From SIG459 sp045538735 (GTDB taxonomy: Bacteria > Bacillota > Clostridia > Oscillospirales > Oscillospiraceae): a stretch of DNA of 64,000 nucleotides. Below, piece after piece: positions 52,303 to 60,873 of the stretch. The notes beneath the pieces are model-generated. The model ran no database searches and was not told where the DNA came from. It saw only the letters and a list, made by a program, of their open reading frames with translations. The stretch is taken from assembly GCA_045538735.1 (NCBI GenBank), contig JAZSRY010000013.1, positions 62,001 through 126,000 on the forward strand, written 5' to 3'. How positions within the stretch are numbered: position 1 is the stretch's first letter; every line of letters begins with the position of its first letter. Both the position numbers and the translations under genes were made by a program.

Positions 52303-52980
52303 TTGATTGCCCTCGGGATAATAATAGTAATATTGATCCTTATCCTGCTCCTGCGCGTGGGAGCAGATGCGTCCTACGCTGACGGGCTTTTCTCTCTGGC
52401 AATCAAAATTGGCCCTTTCAGTAAAAAGCTGCTTCCTGCCCCTGAAAAACCGGAGGGAGAAGAAAAGAAGCCAAAAAAGGAAAAGAAGAAAAAGAAGGCT
52501 CCTGCTGCTGATAAAGAGGAAAAGAAAAAGAAGTCCGGCAAGAAGAAATTCACCTTGCGCGATATTCTGGGAATAATCAAAATCGGACTTAAAGCTCTCG
52601 GGAACTTCTGGAGGAAAATCAGCATTGACCACCTGAAGCTTCACTTTGTATTCGGCGGCGGAGACCCATATGATACAGTTATGGGCTTTGGATATTTTAA
52701 TGCTGCTGTGGGCGCGTTGCTTCCCCTGCTGCATAAAGCATTTAATATCAAGGATGAGGATTATGACTCCAAAATTGATTTTGAATGCGATAAAATTAAA
52801 ATCGATGCCCGCGTATGCGCAACCATCAGAATCGGCGAGATACTTATAGTTGCCCTTTGCGCTCTTTATGCAGCGATACGGTGGTATCTTCCCATAATGC
52901 GACGCAATAAGGCAGCAGCCAAGGCTGAAAAATCAAATGAAAAAATAACAGAAAAATCTTCTGCTGAGAAAGGAAATTGA
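52303..52980 (+). CDS. DUF2953 membrane protein
   Basis: The start is TTG at 52303, preceded by AAAGGGGTGG; an upstream TTG lacks this. The 225-residue protein has an N-terminal membrane segment (LIVIILILIL-type), a very Lys/Glu-rich region (residues about 50-85), a DUF2953 domain with YDTVMGFGYFNAAVGAL near 125 and a membrane segment near 188. This family sits between scpB and ytfJ in sporulating Firmicutes and may be linked to spores, but its function is unknown. Confidence 0.83.
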   Translation: MIALGIIIVILILILLLRVGADASYADGLFSLAIKIGPFSKKLLPAPEKPEGEEKKPKKEKKKKKAPAADKEEKKKKSGKKKFTLRDILGIIKIGLKALGNFWRKISIDHLKLHFVFGGGDPYDTVMGFGYFNAAVGALLPLLHKAFNIKDEDYDSKIDFECDKIKIDARVCATIRIGEILIVALCALYAAIRWYLPIMRRNKAAAKAEKSNEKITEKSSAEKGN

Positions 52981-52982
52981 AA

Positions 52983-53381
52983 ATGGAAAAGAATAATATC
53001 GGTTCTCTTATGGATGTCACTATGAACAAAATGCGCGAGATGGTTGATGTTGATACTATCGTTGGCTCTCCCATCACCACCCCCGACGGAATTACCATCA
53101 TCCCCGTATCCAAGGTAAGCTACGGTTTCGCTTCCGGCGGCAGCGATTTTACCGTGAAGGAAAAGAATGGCTTTGGCGGCGGCAACGGCGCAGGCATCAA
53201 GATTGACCCCATCGGTTTCCTTATCATCAAAGATGGCGGCGTCCGTATGATAAATGTAACTCCTCCCGCATCCACCACCATTGACAGAGCCATTGAAAAG
53301 GCACCTGAGTTTATTGATATGGTGGATTCTATCATTGCCAAGTATGTTGACAAGAAGAATTCCAAGGAAGTTCAGGAATAA
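52983..53381 (+). CDS. ytfJ: GerW/YtfJ sporulation protein
   Basis: A 132-residue protein with DVDTIVGSPITTPDGITIIPVSKVSYGFASGGS near 22 and FGGGNGAGIKIDPIGFLII near 65, both hallmarks of YtfJ (GerW), needed for germination in Bacillus. The ATG at 52983 has AAAGGA upstream. It lies directly after the DUF2953 gene. Gly-rich central region and codon bias are as usual for this small abundant protein. Confidence 0.93.
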   Translation: MEKNNIGSLMDVTMNKMREMVDVDTIVGSPITTPDGITIIPVSKVSYGFASGGSDFTVKEKNGFGGGNGAGIKIDPIGFLIIKDGGVRMINVTPPASTTIDRAIEKAPEFIDMVDSIIAKYVDKKNSKEVQE

Positions 53382-53432
53382 TTTTTGAATAAGAAGCAAT
53401 AATAAGCACTACCCAAAAGGGTGGTGCTTATT

Positions 53433-54473
53433 ATGAAAAAAACGATTTTTGCAATTATTTTTGCCATATGCGCAGTGTCCTTCGGAGGAATAAAGGTTTA
53501 TTCCGAGGGGATAAGCGCAAAATCTGCCATCGTCTACGAACCAATGAGCAAAACGGTTTTATATGAAAAATCAGCCGATGAGCAGATGCTGGTTGCCAGT
53601 ACAACAAAGATTATGACCGCGCTTATCGTTCTCGAGAACTGCTCTCTCGATGAAAAAGTCGAGGTGAAAAGTGAGCATACTGCGGTTGAAGGCAGCAGTA
53701 TGTATCTTCGTAGCGACGGGGAATATACAGTTGAGGACTTGCTCTATGGGCTGATGCTTGCATCGGGCAACGATGCTGCGGCGGCACTGGCAGAGCACAC
53801 GGCGGGAAGTATGGAAGGTTTTGCCGCTCTTATGAACGCAAAATGTGATTCTCTCGCTCTCAAAAATACGCATTTTGTTAATGCCCATGGTCTTGATGCT
53901 GAAGGCCACTATTCCTCAGCCCGTGATCTTGCGGTTATAACTGCGGCTGCTATGGAAAATGAAAGCTTTTGCAGGATTTTTTCATGCCGCTCATACAGTG
54001 TTGCCGGGCATACGTTTGTAAACCACAATAAGCTTCTCGATACCTGTCAGGGCTGTATAGGCGGCAAAACAGGCTATACCAAGAAAGCGGGAAGAACCCT
54101 TGTTTCCTGCGTTGAGCGGGAAGGAATGCGGCTTATCTGCGTAACAATATCCGCTCCGGATGATTGGCGGGATCATGCAAAGCTTTATGATGAATGCTTC
54201 GGGGAGTATGAATATATTCCCATTGATGAAGAGAGGAAAGAAATTCCAATAATTAGCGGTGAAAAGGATTCGGCAAGGCTTATATTGCAGCGCATCGGCG
54301 CAGTGGTTCCGAAGGCATCGCAAGCAGAAATTATTTATCATCTTCCCAGGTTCGTGTTTGCCCCAATAAATGCAGGGGACAAGGCAGGCTATGCGGAAAT
54401 CAAATGCGAAAACGCAGTTACGGACAGAATTGATATACTTTATGGGGAAAGCGTTTTCCGCGTAAAGAAATAG
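53433..54473 (+). CDS. D-alanyl-D-alanine carboxypeptidase (S11, DacF/DacB type)
   Basis: A 346-residue secreted penicillin-binding protein. A signal peptide (KTIFAIIFAICAVSFGGIKVYS) is followed by the catalytic motifs STTK near residue 55, SGN near 110 and KTG near 211. It trims the D-Ala from peptidoglycan stem peptides; the DacB/DacF relatives act on the spore cortex. The C-terminal beta domain is present. ATG at 53433 follows AGGGTGG. It sits beside ytfJ, suggesting a sporulation role, though this is only context. Confidence 0.9.
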   Translation: MKKTIFAIIFAICAVSFGGIKVYSEGISAKSAIVYEPMSKTVLYEKSADEQMLVASTTKIMTALIVLENCSLDEKVEVKSEHTAVEGSSMYLRSDGEYTVEDLLYGLMLASGNDAAAALAEHTAGSMEGFAALMNAKCDSLALKNTHFVNAHGLDAEGHYSSARDLAVITAAAMENESFCRIFSCRSYSVAGHTFVNHNKLLDTCQGCIGGKTGYTKKAGRTLVSCVEREGMRLICVTISAPDDWRDHAKLYDECFGEYEYIPIDEERKEIPIISGEKDSARLILQRIGAVVPKASQAEIIYHLPRFVFAPINAGDKAGYAEIKCENAVTDRIDILYGESVFRVKK

Positions 54474-54493
54474 CTCAAATTCGGAGAATAGCT

Positions 54494-55222
54494 ATGAAAG
54501 AAAGGCTTCAAAAAATAATATCCGCTTCAGGAATCTGCTCCAGAAGAGCGGCCGAAAAGCTTATTTCGGAGGGCAAGGTTCATGTTAACGGAATCGCTGC
54601 GTCTTTGGGTGAGAGTGCAGATCCCGAAACCGATGAAATTAAGGTGGAGGGAAAACTTCTCACGGGAAAAGCTGAGCGTACATATATAATGCTCAATAAG
54701 CCTCGCGGTTTTGTTACAACCCTCAGCGATGAAAAGGGCAGAAAAACCGTTGCCGAGCTTGTTGCCGATTGCGGCAAGAGAGTGTACCCGGTGGGCAGAC
54801 TGGATATGGACAGTGAAGGCCTTTTGATTTTTACCGATGACGGCGAGTTTGCAAATGCTCTTATGCATCCCAAACTCGAGATAAATAAGACATATGAAAC
54901 TCTTGTGAGCGGAAATGCGGAGAAGGCTCTTCCCATTCTTCGCTCTGCCATGGAAATTGATGGCTACAAAATCCGACCTGCCGAGGTTGAAATAATTGGC
55001 AGGGAAGAGGAAAGAACTCTTTTGTCCGTTATAATCCATGAGGGACGCAACAGACAGGTTCGAAAAATGTGCGAGAAGGCATCTCTTAGGGTGCATAGGC
55101 TGAAAAGAGTCAGCGAAGGTCCCCTCCGCTTGGGTGAGCTTCCTCTCGGAAAGTGGCGAACACTCACCGAAAATGAAATGAAAGAATTAAGAAATGTCAT
55201 TTTCGGCGGTGAATCCGATTGA
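54494..55222 (+). CDS. rluB: Ribosomal large-subunit pseudouridine synthase, RluB/RsuA family
   Basis: A 242-residue enzyme with an N-terminal S4 domain (RLQKIISASGICSRRAAEKLI) and the catalytic motif PVGRLDMDSEGLLIFTDDG near residue 100 containing the essential Asp. YIMLNKPRGFVTTLSD near 60 and LSVIIHEGRNRQVRKMCE near 178 are typical. It makes a pseudouridine in 23S rRNA. It ends the M50-to-rluB operon. Confidence 0.92.
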   Translation: MKERLQKIISASGICSRRAAEKLISEGKVHVNGIAASLGESADPETDEIKVEGKLLTGKAERTYIMLNKPRGFVTTLSDEKGRKTVAELVADCGKRVYPVGRLDMDSEGLLIFTDDGEFANALMHPKLEINKTYETLVSGNAEKALPILRSAMEIDGYKIRPAEVEIIGREEERTLLSVIIHEGRNRQVRKMCEKASLRVHRLKRVSEGPLRLGELPLGKWRTLTENEMKELRNVIFGGESD

Positions 55223-55257
55223 TTTCAAAAAATACTGCAATTTATTTGCAAAAGATC

Positions 55258-55321
55258 TTGCAAAATTGAAAAATGAAATGTAAAATATACTACATTACTT
55301 TTATGTGGTGTAGTATATTTT
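55258..55321 (+). promoter_or_regulatory. Promoter of the RpiR gene with overlapping inverted repeat
   Basis: TTGCAA (55258-55263) and TAAAAT (55281-55286) are 17 bp apart. A 13-bp perfect inverted repeat (55282-55294 with 55309-55321) begins inside the -10 and runs into a T-tract. It could be an operator for RpiR autoregulation or the terminator of rluB. Confidence 0.5.
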
Positions 55322-55344
55322 TGTTAGGTATTTGAGGTGGAAGT

Positions 55345-56205
55345 ATGGAAGATATTCTTGCTGTTCTGGCAGACGAATCAAAGCGTTTTTCCAAGGGCCA
55401 GAAGCTGATTGCAAAATATATTCTTGAAAATTATGATAAAGCCGCCTTTATGACGGCGGGTAAACTGGGTAATACCGTCGGCGTCAGTGAGTCCACGGTC
55501 GTTCGTTTTGCCTCGGAGCTTGGCTATGACGGTTATCCGGAAATGCGCAAGGCCATTCAGGAGATGATCCGTTCCCGCCTCACCAGCGTTCAACGCATCG
55601 AGGTCGCCAAGGAGCTTATGAATGAAGAGATTGTGCTTGAGAGCGTTCTCTGCTCAGATATGGAAAAACTCCAGACCACTCTTGATGAGTGCGATAAGGA
55701 ATCCTTTGCTGCAGCTGTGGACAGCATAATAAATGCAAACCATATCTATATAGTCGGTATGCGCTCTTCCACTTGCCTTGCCAACTTCATGGGCTTTTAC
55801 CTGAACCTTCTTCTTGAAAATGTTCATATTATTCAGGACACCACAGTCAGCGAGGTTTATGAGCAGATAATCCGCATCAAGGAGGGGGATGTCTTTATCG
55901 GAATAAGCTATCCTCGTTACTCCAGCCGTACCGTCAAGGCAATGAAATTTGCCAAGAGCACCGGCGCAAAGGTTATCGGCATTACCGACGGTATGACCTC
56001 TCCCTTTGTGGATGTCTCCGATATTCTTCTTTTTGCAAAGAGCGACATGGTGTCCTTCCTTGACAGTCTTGTTGCCCCTCTCAGCCTTATAAACGCTCTT
56101 ATTGTGTCTGTGGGCACAAAGAGCAAAGATGACGTTTCCAACATTTTTAAGCGCCTTGAAACAATCTGGGCCGATTATGAAGTCTATGAACATTCAAAGC
56201 TGTGA
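55345..56205 (+). CDS. RpiR/MurR-family transcriptional regulator
   Basis: A 286-residue regulator with an N-terminal RpiR helix-turn-helix (AKYILENYDKAAFMTAGKLG then GVSESTVVRFASELGYDGYPEMR, residues about 20-75) and a C-terminal SIS domain that binds a phospho-sugar (IYIVGMRSSTCLANFM near 135, GDVFIGISYPRYSSRT near 178). It is not next to sugar genes; its effector is unknown. Its end overlaps the start of the flavoprotein gene by up to 29 bp, so the two are coupled. Confidence 0.88.
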   Translation: MEDILAVLADESKRFSKGQKLIAKYILENYDKAAFMTAGKLGNTVGVSESTVVRFASELGYDGYPEMRKAIQEMIRSRLTSVQRIEVAKELMNEEIVLESVLCSDMEKLQTTLDECDKESFAAAVDSIINANHIYIVGMRSSTCLANFMGFYLNLLLENVHIIQDTTVSEVYEQIIRIKEGDVFIGISYPRYSSRTVKAMKFAKSTGAKVIGITDGMTSPFVDVSDILLFAKSDMVSFLDSLVAPLSLINALIVSVGTKSKDDVSNIFKRLETIWADYEVYEHSKL

Positions 56206-57418
56206 TGTTGTAATCATCGGCGGCGGTCCCGCCGGTATGATAGCCGCCTGCGAAGCTGCAGAGCGTGGAAGAGATGTTGTCTTGCTGGAGTGGCAGAAAT
56301 TTTGCGGACGCAAGCTGAGGATAACGGGCAAGGGCAGATGCAATGTTACCAACAATTGCGACATCAAGCCCTTTATGCAGAATGTTCCGGGCAATGCCAA
56401 ATTCCTTTACAGTGCGCTGAACAGATTCTCAACTGCAGATACAATCGCTATGTTCGAGTCTTTGGGCGTACCAATGAAGACAGAGCGTGGAAACCGAGTA
56501 TTTCCCGTAAGTGATAATGCCCATGATGTTGCAAAGGCCCTTGAAAAACGCATGTCCCGTGCAGGCGTAAAGATAGTTTCCGCAAGAGCCAAGGAGATAC
56601 TGACAGAAAACGGATGTGTCTCTGCTGTGAGGACAGATAAGGGAGTTATTTCCTGCTCTGCTGCGGCGATATGCACGGGCGGAATAAGCTATCCCCTCAC
56701 CGGTTCAACGGGTGACGGACACCGTATGGCAGAGGAGCTTGGCCATACAGTTACGGAGCTTCGTCCAAGCCTTGTGCCTTTGGAGAGTGATGACATCTAC
56801 TGCGCCGAGATGCAGGGCTTTTCTCTCAAAAATGTCACGCTGAAGGTTTTCAACAGCGCAGATAAGCTGGTTTACTCTGAGCTTGGGGAAATGATGTTTA
56901 CTCATTTTGGCGTTACAGGACCTCTCGTTCTTTCCGCCAGCGCTCATATGCGTGATTTTGAAAACGATAAATACCGTCTTGAAATTGACCTGAAGCCGGC
57001 TCTTGATGAGAAAAAGCTTGACGCGAGAATTCTCCGCGACTTTGAGAAGTTCAAAAACAGAGAGTTTGCCAATTCTCTCTCGGAGCTTGCAGGCCGCACC
57101 ATGATTCCCGTTATAATCAAACTTTCGGGAATTGATCCGGAAACAAGGGTGAACTCCATAACAAAGGAGCAGAGAAAAAAACTTCTTTCGCTTTTTAAGG
57201 CGTTTCCCGTCAGTATCTCGGGCACCCGTCCCGTCAGCGAAGCCATTGTTACGGCGGGTGGAGTCTCCGTTAAGGAAGTTGACCCAAGAACAATGGAAAG
57301 TAAGATCGTTTCCGGCCTTTATTTTGCTGGAGAGGTTCTTGATCTAGATGCCTATACAGGCGGATTTAATCTGCAGATTGCCTGGTCCACAGGTTATGTA
57401 GCAGGCCAAAGTATTTGA
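56177..57418 (+). CDS. HI0933/BaiN-like NAD(P)/FAD-dependent oxidoreductase
   Basis: A flavoprotein of about 413 residues. The FAD motif is VVIIGGGPAGMIAACEAAERG near residue 12, KLRITGKGRCNVTNNCD near 48 and the end YFAGEVLDLDAYTGGFNLQIAWSTGY. The family includes BaiN, which acts on bile acids, and proteins annotated aminoacetone oxidase. The start lies inside the end of the RpiR gene (ATG at 56177 or 56186) without a strong ribosome site, so coupling is likely. It precedes cmk as in many Clostridia. Substrate unknown. Confidence 0.87.
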   Translation: MKSMNIQSCDVVIIGGGPAGMIAACEAAERGRDVVLLEWQKFCGRKLRITGKGRCNVTNNCDIKPFMQNVPGNAKFLYSALNRFSTADTIAMFESLGVPMKTERGNRVFPVSDNAHDVAKALEKRMSRAGVKIVSARAKEILTENGCVSAVRTDKGVISCSAAAICTGGISYPLTGSTGDGHRMAEELGHTVTELRPSLVPLESDDIYCAEMQGFSLKNVTLKVFNSADKLVYSELGEMMFTHFGVTGPLVLSASAHMRDFENDKYRLEIDLKPALDEKKLDARILRDFEKFKNREFANSLSELAGRTMIPVIIKLSGIDPETRVNSITKEQRKKLLSLFKAFPVSISGTRPVSEAIVTAGGVSVKEVDPRTMESKIVSGLYFAGEVLDLDAYTGGFNLQIAWSTGYVAGQSI

Positions 57419-57432
57419 TTGAGGAGTATAAT

Positions 57433-58110
57433 ATGAGAAATATATCCATAGCAGTTGACGGACCTTCCGGTGCAGGAAAGAGCACCCTAGCCCGTGCAAT
57501 AGCAGCTAAGTATAAATTTATCTATGTTGATACCGGTGCCATTTACCGCACGGTCGGTCTTGCCGCCCAGTATGCCAAGGTTGATTCCAAGGATAAGGAA
57601 GGCATCATCGCTATATTGCCCGATATCAAAATCGAGATGTGTTATGATGACGAGGGCGTCCAGCGCATGCTTCTGGGCGGAAAGGATGTCTCTGCGGAGA
57701 TTCGCACTCCTCTGAGCTCCATTTATGCTTCCGATGTATCCGCTATTCCCGAAGTGAGAGCTTTCCTTATGGATATGCAGAGGGATATGGCAAAGAAATA
57801 TTCCGTCATTATGGACGGACGCGATATAGGCACCGTTGTGCTCCCCAATGCGGACGTCAAGATTTTCCTCACCGCTGATGCAAAAGCAAGAGCCCAGAGA
57901 CGTTTCCTTGAGCTTGAGCAGAAAGGCATTCCCACTCCCTTTGACGAGGTCTTGAGAGATATTGAGTATAGAGATGCCCAGGATTCATCCCGTGCCGCCG
58001 CACCTTTGAAGGCTGCTGATGACGCTGTTGTGCTTGATAATACCAATCTCAGCTTTGATGAAAGCGTTGAGATGGCCTGCCGTATAATAAAGGAAAAGAC
58101 AGATATATGA
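57433..58110 (+). CDS. cmk: Cytidylate kinase
   Basis: A 225-residue kinase that phosphorylates CMP and dCMP. The P-loop IAVDGPSGAGKSTLARAIA near residue 5, VDTGAIYRTVGLAA near 33 and IMDGRDIGTVVLPNADVKIF near 125 are standard. The ATG at 57433 follows GAGGAG. It overlaps ispH-rpsA by 4 bp. The acyltransferase gene plsC, often between cmk and ispH in Clostridia, is missing here. Confidence 0.95.
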   Translation: MRNISIAVDGPSGAGKSTLARAIAAKYKFIYVDTGAIYRTVGLAAQYAKVDSKDKEGIIAILPDIKIEMCYDDEGVQRMLLGGKDVSAEIRTPLSSIYASDVSAIPEVRAFLMDMQRDMAKKYSVIMDGRDIGTVVLPNADVKIFLTADAKARAQRRFLELEQKGIPTPFDEVLRDIEYRDAQDSSRAAAPLKAADDAVVLDNTNLSFDESVEMACRIIKEKTDI

Positions 58111-60152
58111 AAAAGCTTATCGTGGCTGAAAGTGCGGGCTTTTGCGCCGGAGTTGAGAGAAGCGTTTCTCTGGCTGAGACTACTCTCTCCCGATATGGAG
58201 AAGCCGTATCCTACGGCGAACTCATTCATAACAAGGATGAGATAGCAAGGCTGGAAAAGCTGGGGCTGAAAACCATAGACAGTATTGATGATATTCCGGA
58301 TAACTCGGTTGTAATAATCCGTGCACATGGCATCGGAAGGGAAGAGCAGAAAGCTCTCATCGATAAAAATTGCACCGTAGTGGACGGGACTTGCGGAAAA
58401 GTAAAGCAGGTTCATCGACTTGCGGAAAAAGCGGAAAATGAAGGCCGTAAGCTGATAATCATCGGCGACAAAAATCATCCCGAGGTAAAAGGGATTTCGG
58501 CATATTGCAAGGATTTTGTTATTTTTGCCGACAGTAAAGAGCTGGAAAACTGGCTTGAAGCAGACCTTGCACGACGCAATGAGCCAATTTCCCTTGTTTT
58601 TCAGACAACACAGACAAAAAAAGTTTATAATTCTTGCGAAAATTTAATAAAAAAGTTATGTACAAATGTAAAAATGTTTGATACAATATGTTTTGCTACG
58701 CAAACTCGGCAAGCAGAAGCAGCGCAGCTTTCAGCGGATTGCGATGCCGTGGTTGTTATTGGTGGGAAGCACAGCGCCAATAGTTGCCACCTTGTCAGAA
58801 TTTGTTCGGAAAACTGTTCCAATGTATTCTTCATTGAAAATGTGGAAGAGCTGGACATGCATTCCCTTGTAGCTTTTGACACCATAGGTGTCACAGCCGG
58901 AGCTTCCGTGCCCGACTGTATATTAAAGGAGGTAAAACAAAAAATGTGCGAGGAAATCAAAGAAATGACCAATGCAGTGGAGACCGAAAAGAGTTTCGCT
59001 GAGCTTCTGGAGGAATCCATTAAGCCTATATATAATGGAGATACCGTCAAGGGTATAGTTGTTGCTATCACCCAGACTGAGGTCACTGTAGATCTCGGAA
59101 TCAAGCATTCCGGCTACATACCCGTAGAAGACTTCGAAGACGGCACCGGCACCAAGGCTGCTGATGTTATCAGCATCGGTGACGAAGTTGCTGCCTGCGT
59201 TGTCCGCGTTAACGACGTTGAAGGTACCGTTATGCTCTCCAAGCGCCGTCTTGATGCTGTCAAGAACTGGTCCGACCTGGAAGAGGCTGCTGAGAACGGC
59301 ACTGTCGTTGAAGGCACTGTTACTGAAGTTAACAAGGGTGGCGTTGTTGTCACCGTTAAGGGTATCCGCGTATTCGTTCCCGGCTCCCAGTCCGGTCTGC
59401 CCAAGGATGCTGATATGGAGCAGCTCCTCAAGCAGGTTGTTCGCCTGAGAATCCGCGAAGTCAACAAGGGCCGCAAGAGAGTTGTCGGCTCCATCCGTGA
59501 CGTATCCGCCAAGGAGCGTCATGAGCGCATTGCCAAGATCTGGGACGAGATCGAAGTTGGCAAGAAGTATGAAGGCACAGTCAAGAGCCTGACCAGCTAC
59601 GGCGCATTCGTAGACATCGGCGGCGTTGACGGTATGGTTCATGTTTCCGAGCTGAGCTGGAAGCGCGTTACCAAGCCCTCTGAGGTTGTTGCAGTTGGCG
59701 ATAAGCTCGAAGTCTACGTCATCTCCTTCGATAAGGAAGCCCGCAAGATCTCCCTCGGCTACAAGGATCCCGCTGAGAACCCCTGGACCAAGTTCATGTC
59801 TGCTTACTCCGTTGACTCTGTTGCTTCCGTTACCATCGTAAAGCTCATGGAGTTCGGCGCATTTGCAGAAGTTGTTCCCGGTGTTGACGGTCTCATCCAC
59901 ATCAGCCAGATCGCAAACCGCCGCATTGCCAAGCCCGGCGAGGTTCTCAATGTTGGTGATGTTGTTGATGCCAAGATCACTGCTATCGACGAAGAGAAGC
60001 ATAAGGTTTCTCTCTCTATCCGCGCTCTCTCCGAGCCCGCTCCCGCTCCCGTAAAGGAAGAGGAAGAGGTTGCTGAGTCCGATGCTCTCGTTTACGAGAT
60101 CAGCGAGACCGGCGAAACCTCCGGCGTTGCTCCCGAGGCAGACGCTGAGTAA
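58107..60152 (+). CDS. ispH: IspH fused to a four-domain S1 protein (RpsA)
   Basis: A 681-residue fusion. Residues 1-279 are 4-hydroxy-3-methylbut-2-enyl diphosphate reductase, the last MEP enzyme, with the [4Fe-4S] cysteines in SAGFCAGVERS, DGTCGKVKQ and DTICFATQTRQ. Residues about 305-640 hold four S1 RNA-binding domains (VKGIVVAIT, VEGTVTEVN, YEGTVKSLTSYGAFVDIGG, then VASVTIVKLMEFGAFAEV) like ribosomal protein S1. The tail is acidic. This fusion is known in Clostridia. Codon use is plain in the IspH half and strongly biased in the S1 half. An internal ribosome site suggests a separate S1 product (see that entry). Confidence 0.94.
   Translation: MKKLIVAESAGFCAGVERSVSLAETTLSRYGEAVSYGELIHNKDEIARLEKLGLKTIDSIDDIPDNSVVIIRAHGIGREEQKALIDKNCTVVDGTCGKVKQVHRLAEKAENEGRKLIIIGDKNHPEVKGISAYCKDFVIFADSKELENWLEADLARRNEPISLVFQTTQTKKVYNSCENLIKKLCTNVKMFDTICFATQTRQAEAAQLSADCDAVVVIGGKHSANSCHLVRICSENCSNVFFIENVEELDMHSLVAFDTIGVTAGASVPDCILKEVKQKMCEEIKEMTNAVETEKSFAELLEESIKPIYNGDTVKGIVVAITQTEVTVDLGIKHSGYIPVEDFEDGTGTKAADVISIGDEVAACVVRVNDVEGTVMLSKRRLDAVKNWSDLEEAAENGTVVEGTVTEVNKGGVVVTVKGIRVFVPGSQSGLPKDADMEQLLKQVVRLRIREVNKGRKRVVGSIRDVSAKERHERIAKIWDEIEVGKKYEGTVKSLTSYGAFVDIGGVDGMVHVSELSWKRVTKPSEVVAVGDKLEVYVISFDKEARKISLGYKDPAENPWTKFMSAYSVDSVASVTIVKLMEFGAFAEVVPGVDGLIHISQIANRRIAKPGEVLNVGDVVDAKITAIDEEKHKVSLSIRALSEPAPAPVKEEEEVAESDALVYEISETGETSGVAPEADAE
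58925..58946 (+). promoter_or_regulatory. Internal ribosome-binding site and start in ispH-rpsA
   Basis: AAAGGAGG at 58925-58932 is followed after 11 bases by an in-frame ATG (58944, residue 280 of the fusion). Starting there would yield a free 402-residue four-S1-domain protein. The site sits exactly at the IspH/S1 boundary. Confidence 0.55.
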
Positions 60153-60174
60153 TTCAGTCGTTCCTTAAATTTTC

Positions 60175-60208
60175 AGACCACCGCATATAAATGCGGTGGT
60201 CTTTTTTT
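60175..60208 (+). terminator. Terminator of the cmk-ispH-rpsA operon
   Basis: A perfect 12-bp stem with a 4-nt loop (60175-60186 with 60191-60202) followed by T6. Confidence 0.92.
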
Positions 60209-60323
60209 GTTTTTTGGTAAAATTAGTGAAAAATGAATAAAACTTCTTGCTAAAAAATCAATATATGTGTATAATATTTTTGGAAGTATATACGCATTTT
60301 CCGCTAAGGAGGCCAGATTCCTC

Positions 60324-60809
60324 ATGTACAAGATAGGCGACCAAATTGCCCATCCTCTGCACGGTGCAGGTACCATCAGCGCCATAGAATCCCGCCGCAT
60401 AAACGGAACAAACCGCGATTATTATATGATGCATATTCCCGTGGGAGATATGACTGTTATGATACCCACTGAGACGTGCACCATTATCGGCATCAGACCT
60501 GTCATTGACGGTGCGCGTGCGGCTGTGATTTTGTCATCAATTCCCGATATTGAGATCAGCGATAACACTAATTGGAACAAGCGTTATCGTGAGAATATGG
60601 TGCGCATAAAAAGCGGTGATCTCCTTGAAGTGGCGGCCGTCATCAAGAGCCTCGTTTTCAGGGATAATGAGCGCGGACTATCCACGGGAGAGCGTAAAAT
60701 GCTTCACAGTGCAAAACAAATTTTTATATCCGAGCTTGTGATTGCCATGGGCATCGCATATGAAGAGGCTGAATCGCTTCTTTACACCGCTATCGGATGT
60801 CTTAAATGA
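60324..60809 (+). CDS. CarD-family transcriptional regulator
   Basis: A 161-residue protein with an N-terminal CarD/TRCF RNA-polymerase-interaction domain (YKIGDQIAHPLHGAGTIS) and a helical C-terminal domain (LSTGERKMLHSAKQIFISELV near 118). CarD proteins stabilise open promoter complexes. The ATG at 60324 is preceded by AAGGAGG; an earlier ATG at 60267 lacks it. It is followed by ispD and ispF, a linkage frequent in Clostridia. Confidence 0.92.
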   Translation: MYKIGDQIAHPLHGAGTISAIESRRINGTNRDYYMMHIPVGDMTVMIPTETCTIIGIRPVIDGARAAVILSSIPDIEISDNTNWNKRYRENMVRIKSGDLLEVAAVIKSLVFRDNERGLSTGERKMLHSAKQIFISELVIAMGIAYEEAESLLYTAIGCLK

Positions 60810-60873
60810 TTTCTCCCGCGCGCAGCTGCATCGTATGGGGCTGTGCGCGGTTATTTCATAAGAGGTTATAATT

